This document shows positions 42,085 through 53,300 of a DNA stretch of 64,000 nucleotides, piece by piece. The notes beneath the pieces are model-generated. The model was not told the origin of the DNA. It did no database searches and saw only the letters and a program-made list of their open reading frames with translations. Made by a program: the position numbers and the translations under genes. The stretch covers positions 27,137,501 to 27,201,500 of the forward strand of contig CM053140.1 in assembly GCA_028571685.1 (NCBI GenBank), read 5' to 3'. Each line of letters opens with the position of its first letter. Within the stretch, counting starts at the first letter, position 1. The DNA is from Heterohyrax brucei (Eukaryota; Chordata; Mammalia; Hyracoidea; Procaviidae).

Positions 42085-42878
42085 TGTTATAGACTGAATT
42101 GTGTCTCCCTAAAATATGTATTAGAATCCTAACTCTTATACCTGTGGATATGATTCCATTTGATCATAGGATTTCTTTGTTACGTTAATGAAGCCATATC
42201 AGTGTAGGATATATTTTAGACCTCCTGACTTCTTTTTTCATTATGATTAAGCAAAAGTATACAACCCAAATTAAATTTGTATCCCCAACTATCTGCAGAT
42301 CCTTCTGTTCTCCTTGCCTAGAGTCAGCACACTCCTCCTTTTTGTTCTATATGTTGTATCCTCTTAACAACCTCCTGTCCCCTCCTCTCCACCCTCTGCT
42401 TTCCCTTCTGGTAAGAGGCCAGAGACCTATTCACTTTTGAGACAGAAAAACAGATAAGCAACAAAGAAAAAGATGCATTGTCATCCAGTTGATTCTGACT
42501 CATAGTGACCACATAGGACAGAGTATAACTCCTCCCTAGAATTTCCAAGAAGCAGCCTGTAGATTCAAACTGCCAGCCTTTCAGTTAGTGGCTGAATACT
42601 TATCTACTGTGCCATCAGAGCACCAGGAACAGGTAAGTAAGCATAAATGGAAGTGGTATTTGAATAAGTGACATATGAGTATCACTAAGGATTCAAGGAA
42701 TGCGAGGTCTACGGAAAGTGAAAAAGGTCATCCTCCAGAGCCTACAGAAAGAGAGCCTTCCCTTAGAGCAGAAGCCCTGTATCCAGACTTCTAGCTTCCT
42801 GAACCGTGAGAAAAGAAATCTGTTTGTAAAAGGCATCTACTTGTATTTTTGTTACAGTAGTACTAGAGAACAAAGACA
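42085..42878 (+). mobile_element. MaLR-like LTR with an L1 3'-UTR piece and an AfroSINE inside
   Basis: The LTR starts TGTTATAGACTGAATTGTGT (42085) and ends GAACAAAGACA (42878). Inserted are an inverted L1 3'-UTR fragment (about 42241-42440, matching 61.24-61.40 kb) and a minus-strand AfroSINE (about 42462-42623). Confidence 0.8.
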
Positions 42879-43537
42879 CGCAATTAGAAAAAATACAGAA
42901 AGGAATAATGAATGAAGAATGAATGGTGGGCAAACGGACTTTTGATGCCAGTCCATATGCCTTTGTTGAGCCCTACCCAAATAGCCAGCCTTGCCCTGCT
43001 CAAGGCCAGGTCTTAGCCAGGCATCAGGCTGGTGATGTGGACTGCAGTGAGCTTCCAGTGTGGTCAGAGAGACAGAGCCTGACAGATATTATTGCTGACA
43101 GATCTCTTTATTGCTCAGTGCCATTAACAGAGAAAATCACAGGCTGCCTAAAAATAGGGAAGGGAGCCAAGGGGGAGTGACAGGGACAGCGGAAGGATGC
43201 AGACCCTGGAGAGAGAGGAAACGGACTGACCAACATGGCCAGAGGCCGTTAAACACTGGCCAGGGAGGAAGTTGGGCTGAGCAGTTCAGATAAGCAGAGC
43301 AGTTGGTGGCTGATTCTTCTTCCAGACATTTCCTATCTCTGCCCTGATTTGCTATGGATACCTCTGGAGACAGAGAGCTCATTCCCAAGAGAGACAGTCC
43401 AGAGTATCCAGCACAGGGACGACTGTCCAAGTTTGATGCAATATGATTTAATCAGTAGTGGACATGGGTTAAAATGTTAAACGAGACTGGAGAGGGAAGG
43501 GAGGCCTATGTGAGTCAGTCAGTCCCTACCTGGGGCT

Positions 43538-43725
43538 GGATCAAAAGCCAGACAGACCTGAGTTCAAATCTTGCCTCTACCACTTAAGGGCCTCCTGACT
43601 TTATCACCCAAATCTGTTTCCTCTCCTTTAAAATGGACCTATCTCCTAGGTCTGTGCACAAATTTAAATTAGCTAATGGGATAAAACGCCTGGCACACAA
43701 TAGGACCAGAGTAAGTGCATTGTCT
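43538..43725 (+). mobile_element. MIR
   Basis: 'gacctgagttcaaatcttgcctctaccactta...ctgtttcctctcctttaaaatgg...aaacgcctggcacacaatagg'. Confidence 0.85.
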
Positions 43726-44109
43726 GGCTGCAGACCTAGAGTGCTCTCAGTGTATCCCAAGCCACATGTGCTTTCATTTCTCTAACTGTAACTGTCTGTG
43801 ATGTTGTTCTTGCCCCTCAACGCCCCATCTACAAAAATGAGTTTCCTTTTTCTGGTCAAATCTTCATCCAGAGTGCTAATGAGCACCTGGGTCTTAAAAT
43901 ACAAGTTACTTGAATGCAGGGACGACTGCCCCGCGGTAGGCACGCTGTCATAGCTTGTTGAACAAATGAATGGTCAACTGGGGAGCTCCAGGCAGAGAGA
44001 TCCAGCAGTCAGCCGACCTCCCCAAGTCCCCACATCCCCAGCTCAGTTTAACCTCAAAGGGCCTGAGGGATGAAAGCGACAAAGAAGGGTTCAACACAAG
44101 GTCTTTGAT

Positions 44110-44240
44110 GGGTCTGGCTCAACCCCTTAGGGGGCGCGGCCAGCACCCGGCGCGCTGCGCCCGAATTGGCCGAGGGTGACGTCAGCGCGGCGCCCGCGGG
44201 CGGGGCTGGAGGCGCTCCGGGCGGCGGGCGGTGCGAAGAT
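44110..44240 (+). promoter_or_regulatory. MAP1S: MAP1S CpG-island promoter
   Basis: CpG-dense sequence lies directly before the start codon, without a TATA box. It contains a full CRE TGACGTCA (44177-44184), a GC box GGGCGGGGC (44198-44206), and the YY1-type AAGATGGCGGC at 44236-44246 overlapping the start codon. A CTCF-like CTTAGGGGGCGCGG lies at 44126-44139. The island continues through exon 1 to about 44.65 kb. Confidence 0.75.
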
Positions 44241-44362
44241 GGCGGCAGCGGCGGCGGCGGGCCTGCGGGCTGCCGAGGCGCCGTGCGCGCTGCTGCTCGT
44301 GGTGGGCGGCGAGTGCGGACGGCCGGGACTGCTGTCCTACGTGCTGGAGGAGCTGGAGCGAG
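44239..44362 (+). CDS. MAP1S: MAP1S exon 1
   Basis: It encodes MAAAAAAGLRAAEAPCALLL through VLEELER plus one base. The donor is CGAG|GTCGGG. The alanine-rich first 15 residues differ from those of human, as is usual for this CpG-rich end. Confidence 0.94.
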
Positions 44363-47300
44363 GTCGGGCGCCGGGGGAAGCTGGGAGCCCGAGGGCGAGC
44401 ACGGCCGGGGCCGAGGAAGGCTGTCCCGGGGGCCGCTGGGGTCGCTGGGCGGGTGCGGCGGGCTCGGAGCCCGGGGCCCTCCCCGCTCGGCCGTGGCGCG
44501 GGCCTAGGCGGGCGGCCGAGGCCCAGCGGAGGAAGCGGAGCCCCGACCCGGCCGCCCCGCCCCCACCAGGCGCGGTCAGGGGAGGGGACACCGGCTGGGA
44601 CACTGCCCAGCCCGCGACCCGCGCGATTGGGCAACGTGGGCAAGCATTCTGCTTCCCGCCCGCAGGGCTCCCCGTGGGGGTGAGATAAATGAGGGACGGG
44701 GCAGCCTCAAACCCGCGGATCTCATCACATCTCCCTCATTCCTGGCTGTGGCGCCTCGAGGAGTACCATATTCGGGCATCGCCCCTTCTGGGTCCCTGGA
44801 ATCAGTTATAAGCGGCGTCGGCGACCTCATACAATCCCATCTTGGGGGGTCCCTGGGTCCCCCACGTCCAGATACGCCACGCCTAGGTTTCTGGGTGTGC
44901 ACCCCGGGCCAGAAATCCCCGCCCTAGGTCGCAAACCCGTTAGGAACCCACTAGGGACTTGAGCTGATCCGCCCTCCTGGGGCTGTCAGCGAGGGGCGGG
45001 GTCCTGTGCCTGCAAGAGGGTGAAGACAAGGCAAGGCTGTGTGCCACATGCTGGGGGGAGGGGTTGAGGGATAGAATGGAGCTTAGGAAGCAGATAGGTC
45101 GTCCTGACCTGGAGGGGGGCAGGAGGGAGCATCCTTGAGGCAGGGTGGCAGGAAAGGCACCTTGGGGAGGCAGGGATGAGAGGCCACGTCTGGGCCCCCA
45201 GGGCCAATTTTCCATTTTCATTGCTTCACGCAGTGTTAACTAGGGTGTGGGCAGGCAGGCTGCCCAGGTGAGGTGAGTCATAGAGGTGCACCTGCATCTG
45301 TTTGGCACAGTGGGACAGCAGGCGTGATCCACCATACACTGATTCCAGAGGGCCTCCTCTCCAGTCCCTTGAACACATTCTGAGCTTCTGTCTCACTGCC
45401 TGTCAAGTGGGTGGCAGGTCACACGCTGGTCCCTGTCCCCTGGCTTGTGGTGTGCTATGGGGTGGGAGCAAAAGCCAGTGAGGACAGGGGCAAGTTTTAG
45501 GATGGCTTAGTGTAAGGAGTGTGGGGACAGGCAAAAAAGCCTTCAAGGACAGCAGAGCCAGGTTGGGGGTTCTCAGGGGGGAAGCAGTTGAAAGATGAGA
45601 TGTGAAGGGCAAGAGGGAGGGCAGGGGGAACAGCTGGTGCTACGGCCCAGAGCTGGGAATAGGCCTGTGCAGCCGAGCAGTGGGAGGAGGGGAGGATGGT
45701 AAGATGACATCTGGGGCTTCTGAGTCTTGTCTATAAATTGTTGAGGTGCCCCCTTGGGGTCCTGGGACACAGGCTTGGCTCTGACCCCCCAGGCCCACAG
45801 CAGAGCACAGGGGCAGTTGAAGGGAAGAGACTGGGGATAGCTCTCTCACCCTGGGTGCTTGTTTCTTGCCATTGAGTGATTTCTGACTTGTGTGCAGAGT
45901 AGAACTGCTTGAGAGGGTTTTCAGGGCTGTGATCTTTCAGAAGCAGATCACCAGGCCTTTCTTCTCAGGCATCTGTGTTTGGGTGTGAGCTGCTAGTCAG
46001 TGCTTAGCTGTTAATGCCAGCTGGCTGCCTTTTGCAAATAGTTAGGTGCTGCAGTACTAAGAGGTTGGTGGTTTGAACCCACCCAGAGGCATCTGGAAGA
46101 CCTGGTGCTCTGCTGGTGATAGGCCACAGCTTAAAAACCCTGTGGAGCACAGCTCTGCTGTGACACGTGTGGGCTTCCCAGGAGTTGGTGTTGACTTGAC
46201 AGCAACCACCTGGGAGCTAGTTGTTGAACTCCCCCGGGAGCAGGGGCTGCTGACCTTCCTTCTGCCACCCACCAGGCATCCGGTCCTGGGATGTGGACCC
46301 CAGTGTCTGCAACCTCGACGAGCAGCTCAAGGTCTTCGTGTCTCGGCACTCGGCCACTTTCTCCAGCATCGTGAAAGGTGAGGCTAGTGCCAGCTCACCT
46401 GTCCTCAGCAGCCCACAGGCAGAGGGTAGTGTATTCACCCCCATTCTACAGATGAGGAAACCAAGGCATGGGAGTAGTGCCAGGAACTCTCTGAGGAGGG
46501 TGTTTTTTGAGAGGAGGAGCAACTGAGTTGGGGGATGGAACTCCGTTTGGGCACTCTGAAGGGCCTTGTACACAGTAAGTGCTTACAGATGGGGAACTGA
46601 GAAGCAGTGAGGTGGAGGAGAAGGGATCATAGGCCCTGGGGAACGAAGGGGTGACCCAGGGCGAGCAAAATGGACTAGGTATTATCCCAGCCCTGCCCCC
46701 CAGGGACCAGTAGTTAAGTCACCCCTGGCCACCGCAGGGGGAAGGAAGTGCCTGCCGCCTCATTGTCCTAGCTGATCCTGGCAGCTTCCTGACCCTCATG
46801 AGGGGTGAGGATCCTGGAGATCCCATTTGCTCCATGTGACTTCAATGGCCACTTGTGACTCTCTGTGCCTTGGTTTCCCTGCCTATGAATGGGCAGTATC
46901 TGTGCTTGGCTAGAGGTTTTATAATCAAGGACTAGGTTTGGTGAGCTGTGGCCTTCAAAGCCTCAGCGTCTGGTGCATGATGACTAGACCTAGGTTCTTG
47001 GGGTACAGGCTAGGGTGTGCTTCTCAGAGTCAGTCCTGCTTTCCTAGGTGGTCAGCCTTGGCCCTCTACCCTCAGCTCCTTTCACGCTGCTCCCTGGTAC
47101 TATTGTCCCCACCTAACATGTCCTCATTGGTCCTCCCTTTTTGGCCTTCCTTGGGCTCAGTGCTCCCGTCTGTAAGATGGGATGACACTGGCATCCCTCT
47201 ACTAGGGCTGTTGGAAACATTCAGAGAAAGCAGCTCCGATGGCCACAGAGCACCAGACACTGGGGGCTCACGGTCCCTGCAGTCTCAGTGAGAGGCTGGG

Positions 47301-50300
47301 TGGGATAGCTTGGGCAGTGTCACCCCTCCTCATGCTGACCAGGCTAGGGGGCCCACTTGGGGAGGTGGGATCCAACCTTGGCTCACGGCCCGGCACTCAC
47401 AGGCCAGCGGAGCCTGCACCACCGCGGGGATGCCCTGGATACCCTGGTCCTCCTCAACCCGTCGGACAAGTCGCTATGTGATGAGGTATGGGGTGATGCC
47501 ATCTGAGGTAGGAGGCCAATGTCACTTTGCCTAAAATCCATTTATTGACCCCAGCTACAGCACCCCCAACCCAAGAAGCCTCTCCTTCTCCCTTCCTCCA
47601 GGAGTGGGGTGGTGGCGAAGGACCTGAGGAGCACACTCCCAGCTCAGGCCCAGCAGATGTAGAAGGCTGGAGGGGCACGGTCCACACTGGTGTCTAGAAG
47701 GTCCCCTCCATGGCCCCAGTCAGTGCCTGAACTGACTCATAGTGCTTCTGTCTTGGTGAAATCTGGATCCTTCTCCCCATTAGAGACCCTCTTACAGCCT
47801 GACTCCTTCACCAGTATGCACCCCTGTGTTCCTTGAGGAGCCACCATCCCTGCTGTGGGTCAAACACTGACCTGGCCTTGCAATGGGTCCAAGTATAGAT
47901 TTGGGGCTGGCGCTTCCCCACTACAGGGAGTAAGCCCCTTAATGCTCTCCCCTTCCTCTAGCTCCGGAACTTTTTGCTGGATCCTGCCCCTCATAAGCTG
48001 ATAGTCCTGGCCGGACCATGCCTGGAGGAAACAGGGGAGTTGCTGCTCCAGACGGGGGGCTTCTCGTCCCGCCACTTCCTTCAGGTCCTGGCGGACAAGG
48101 AGGTGAGGTGTATCTTGCCCCTCCCGCCATTCTTACCACCCTACCTGCCACCCCACCCTGCTGCAAATCCTGGCTCACCCTGTCCAGGCTGGCCAGGAAC
48201 AAGGCCCCCCAGGTGTCAAGGCAGTCCCCTCAGTCATTAAGGTGTGTGACAAGAAGCTGGCTGGTAACTTGGCCAACTTCCCGGAAACCTAATGGGGTAC
48301 TCCAGATTTGGAGACTCAGAGGGACTGAGCCAGAAGGGCCCTCAGTCTGATTGGGAAGAAAGGGGTAAAAATAAATCGTGGCAGACCATGTCTCTACATG
48401 GCAGGTCGTAGTGGGTGCTGTACAGCTGGGGAACTCAAGTAACAGTGGAGAGCAGTGAGGGCCTGGAAGGGCTCCATGAAGGAAGCTGTGTGCCAGGGAG
48501 CAGGACAGCTTCTCTTGCAGGGAGGCGTCTGAAGAGCAGTGGGGAGGAAGGCAGGAGAGAGGGCAGACCAGGCAGGGGAGGCTGAGTTCGGTCCCAGCGG
48601 GGCGGGGAACAGCTGATGACCTTGCTGGAGGTCTCCTGACTCTAGGTGTCTCCACAGATTGGGGAGCTCCTGGCCTCAGTGCCCCCACCATCCACCCCAC
48701 CCACACTCACCATCACCTGCCCGACCTTCGGCAACTGGGCCCAGCTGGCTTCCAATGTGCCAAGCCTGCCAGGCATACTCCAGCTGCGGCTAAACCCCCC
48801 GGCGCAGCTGCCAGCCTCCGAAGGCCTGCGTGAGTTCCTGGAGTATGTGGCTGAGTCGCTGGAGCCACCCTCCCCCTTTGAGCTGCTGGAGCCACCAGCT
48901 GCTATGGGCTTCCTCAAGATTGCACGGCCCTGCTGCTACGTCTTCCCTGGTGGCCTGGGTGATGCTGCTTTCTTCGCTGTAAATGGCTTCACCATCCTGG
49001 TGAATGGTGGCTCGAGCCCCAAGTCGAGCTTCTGGAAGCTGGTGCGGCACCTGGACCGTGTGGACGCAGTGCTGGTCACCCACACGGGCGCCGACAGCCT
49101 TCCGGGGCTCAACAGCCTCCTGCGGCGGAAGCTGGCTGAGCGGGAGGCAGCCACGGCTGGTGGTGGGGGTGACGAGGGGCTGCGCAACCTCATCTCGCCA
49201 GAGCTGGGTGTCGTGTTCCTGAACACAGGTGCAGTGGGGGACTCGGTGGCCAGTGAGGCGCAGCTGGTGCGTGGTGTGGATGAGGCAGGGCTGGCACTAG
49301 GCCTGCTGGCCCGCCTGGGCATCTCACCACTACCCCTGAGCCGTGGGCCACTGCCCACCCAGCCCACTGTACTCTTCCAGAAGATGGGTGTGGGCCGGCT
49401 AGACATGTACGTGCTGCACCCGCCCTCTGAGGCCGCTGGGCGCAGTGTTGACCGCATGCTGGCTTCCGCCTGCGTCTTGCTGGTGTGGCAGCCAGCCGGC
49501 CCCACTGAGAAAGTGGTGCGGGTGCTCTTCCCGGGCTGCACGCCTCCTGCGCGCCTGCTTGAGGGTCTGGCCCGCCTGCAGCACCTGGGCTTCCTGCGTG
49601 AGCCAATAGTGACGCCCCAGGACCTGGAGGGGCCCCGGCGCGCTGGGAGCAAGGAGAGTGTGGGCTCCCGGGACAGTGCACGGGGCAAGGAGCGCCCTGG
49701 AACAGTCCGCAAAGAGCCCCCTCATGCCGAGAAGGGCCCCAGGCCACCCCCACGTGAGGTCAAGAAGGACCCTAGGCCCAGTGCGCTGCGGACCCAGCCC
49801 CGGGAGGGACGCCATGGGGCCTCCACTGCCCCTGATGTCAAGAAGGCAGCAGGCCCAGGGTCAGCTAAAGCTCGAAAAGTGACTGACACACCACGCCCAG
49901 CTGTGGAGAACGGGCCCTGCAGTCCCCCCAGCTTCCGCTGTGGTGAGGCCAGCCCCCTGCTGGCAGGGTGCATGTCGCCGGCTCCCCCACTGGCAGCTAC
50001 ACCCAGCCTAGAGCGCAGCCTGGAGCTGGGCCTGAGCCCGGCCGCTGGGGATGAGGTCTGCAGCTCGGAGGAGCAGACACTGGAGCTGCTGTCGGTAGCC
50101 AGCACACCACGGCCACACACACCCTCTCCCACCGAATCACACCAGGAAGCCCCCACCGAGAGTTGTGGGCAGCTGTCGCTGAGTCCACTGCGCGCCGGAG
50201 AGCCGGCACCTGATGCCTCTCCCACCGTGACCACGCCCTCGCTGCCCGCAGAGGTGGGCTCTCCGCACTCCACCGAAGTGGATGAGTCCCTGTCTGTGTC

Positions 50301-53300
50301 CTTTGAGCAGGCACTACCACCACCCCCTGCCACTAGTGAGCCTGGCTTGAGCCTCCCACTGCGTGGCCCCCGGGCGCGGCGTTCAGCCTCCCCACATGAT
50401 GTGGACCTGTGTCTGGTGTCACCCTGTGAGTTTGAGCACCGCAAGGGCATAGCCCCTGCCACAGCAGTCTCCCCTGGTGGTGGCTCCAACGACAGCAGTG
50501 CCCGGTCCCAGGAGCGCGGCCCCAGTGGCCTGGGACCAGAGGAGACACCCCCCACTTCCCTCAGCGAGTCCCTACCCACCTTGTCCGACTCAGAGCCCCT
50601 GCCTGTTATCCCTGGCCCAGTGGACTCAGAGGATGATGACACTGAGAGCCTGGGCATGCACCACCGCCGCCGTGACCCACTGCCCACCCCCTTGAAAGAC
50701 CCCCACCCTTTGCCTGCCCCGCCTGGTGTCTGCATGGTAGATCCCGAACAGGCCCGGCGTCAGGAGAGCCTCAGCCGGGCCCGCAAGCCCCTGGCCCGCA
50801 CTGGCTCTGCGACCACTGGGCCCAAAGCCACAACAGTTGCCACTGCCAAAACCAAGGGGCTGGCCAGTGGGGACCGAGCCAACCGGCCGCTCAGCACCCG
50901 GTGTGAGCCCAGTGACAAGACAGCCCGGGCACCTCTGTCCAGAAAGCCCTCTGTTCCCAAGACGGCCACTCGAGGCCCCCCAGGTGAGTGCTGGGAGGGA
51001 GACGGTTCATGTGCTAGGTGGGGGTATGTGCCACGTCCTCCCGGTGCTGGCTGCTGTGCACCTCCAGCTGTACCCTGCCCTGTCTGGGCCTAGTTTCTCC
51101 CCGGAGTGACAGTGGTGGCCTCAGTATTGATTCTCCTCGTATTCCGGAAGCTGGGGCAGTGGTGGTTCAGTAGTGGAGGCCTCCCCTTCTGTGGGTGAGT
51201 CCAGGTTTGATTCCTGGCCAGTGCACCTCATGTGCGGTCACCATCCGTCTGTCACCAGAGGCTTGCGTGTTGCTATGACGTCAGACCAGTTTCAGCAGAA
51301 CTTGCGGACTAAGGTAGACTAGGAAGAAAAGCCTGGCCACCTCCTTCTGAGTCAGCCATTGAAAACCTGATGGACCACAGTGGTTAGATCTGCAGCCAAT
51401 CCTGGGGCTGGTGTAGGACTGGGGAGTGTTTTGTTTTGTTGTGCCTGTTGTCACTGTGATTTGGGGCTGGTGTGACAGTAGCTAACAACAGTGTTCTAGA
51501 AAGTTCCCCATGAGTACTGGATTAATGAATACAGACCAGCCTTATTGGACCACAGCTGGAGTGTGCATGTCCACAAGCAACCCAAACATGTGGTGGTGCT
51601 GATTTGGGCATTAATAGATCAGTTTTAGCAAGTTGGTGCATTTGCAAAGATAGGATCAGGAATAGGAGGAGGAACGACTGTATTGTCTTTAACCCGTTCT
51701 ATGCTGATCACCCCCAGGTCTGGTGATCTGCTGGGAGAACTGAGTAGCTAGTTGTACTCAGCTGTTGTCTCTCACAGAGAAAGGACACGGCACAGTTAGC
51801 AAAGGGCAGGGTGCGCGGGGTGGAATCGGGGAACCAGGTGCACGCTTCTGCGTCCTTCCCGCGTGGTCACTCCTAAACCAGTAACGGAGCTCGTTGCCAT
51901 CAAGACGAACAGAACTGGGGTGGGCTCCGAACGCTCCCGGGGTTTTCTTGGCTGTGATCTTTGTGGAAGCAGATCACTAGGCCTCTGTTCCGTGGCACTG
52001 CGGGGTGCCTAACAGCGAGCAGTGGTAACTCACGTGGAATGTTGTCTGACGGGAAAGTTTGTTAGAGACCCAGCACCTATGGTCTCATGGGAGGCTCTGC
52101 CTTGTCCTTCCCAGAATCCTAGGCCCCCAGAAGGGATGTGAGTGTTGAATGTTAACCACGTTTGTGTGCACAGTCTAGGCGCAAGAAGCCACTGTTAATA
52201 GTTTGGGGAATCATGGGAATCCTCCCGAGATCTGCTGTCAAACTCCAGATGTGGGCTGGCCTGTCAGCAGCCTTTTCAAGGGCTGCAGCCTCAGGCCTGC
52301 TGTGCAGACTCTTGTGCTCCCCGACCAAGAAGACTCTTGTTGACTGGTAATCTGAGGTGTGTCAGAGTAGAGCTGTGCTCCATCTGGTTTCTGTGGCTGG
52401 TCTCTCATCAGTAGATTGCCACTCCTTTCTTCCAAGGCACCTCTGGGTGGATGTAAACCTCCAGCCCTTTGGCCAGCAGCTGGCTGCGTTACCCGTTTGC
52501 ACCACCCAGGGACTCCCCACTGCTCACTGCTGTACCCTGAATAGTGTCACTTCCCCATGCCGTCAGCACAAACAAAATCAGTGAGCCCTGTCACTTTTTT
52601 TTTCTGAGTGAGTCTTAGGGACCTGTGTGTTTGTTGCCCCAGAAGTGCGTGCTCACCCTGTCTCGGCTGCTTGGTGGGTCCCCTGGTCTGTTCAGCACCA
52701 CAGGGGGGCTGGCAGGAGCGGTACCAGTGAGCAGTAAAATGGTCTGTCATTACTAAGCACTGGCTCCTCCAATATGAAAACAGGACAGGCTAGCCTGGTG
52801 GCCATGTCCTAGCTGTCAGTTGCCTCCATGCTCTCGTCCCCATGCCTGTCCTGGCCTCTACCTCTGCTGCCCCTTCTTGTGTTTCTCAGGCAGGTTCTTC
52901 GGGGCCACCTTTGGGCCTTTGGCAGTTGGGGGTTCCCAGCACGGCAGGCGAAGGGGGCACCAGGCCCATGGCCTCAGTTACTTGGGCTGTCGTGCTGCCA
53001 CCACCTGGGATCACCTGACCTAGCCAGGGGGCCATGGACTGTTCTGGAAAGGACCAGCAACTGAGTATTTAACACAGCTGTCAACAGTACAAAAGCAGCC
53101 ACAGTCATGTTAGTAGTGGACATGGCTTCAGGCCAGTAAAACTGTTCCCACACATGGCAGGGAGGGCACGGATTTGGCTGCAGTCGTGGTTTCCTGTCTG
53201 TAGGTGCACACTGTCCTTCAGTCCTGTGGCTCGTACCCACCTCACTGGTCAGCTTGTGCCACTGGCAGACAGCCAGTCCGCCCTCCCTCTCAGACATCAC

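Noticed and set aside
49722..50735. A 337-codon open frame antisense to MAP1S exon 5
   Set aside because: It is a GC-rich shadow of the real coding frame: no domain, no initiation context, no splice signals. The same applies to the 258-codon frame at 48936-49712.
51163..51225. A functional tRNA-Gly gene
   Set aside because: The A and B boxes are recognisable but the anticodon arm does not fold cleanly and the sequence continues into a SINE body and RTE tail.
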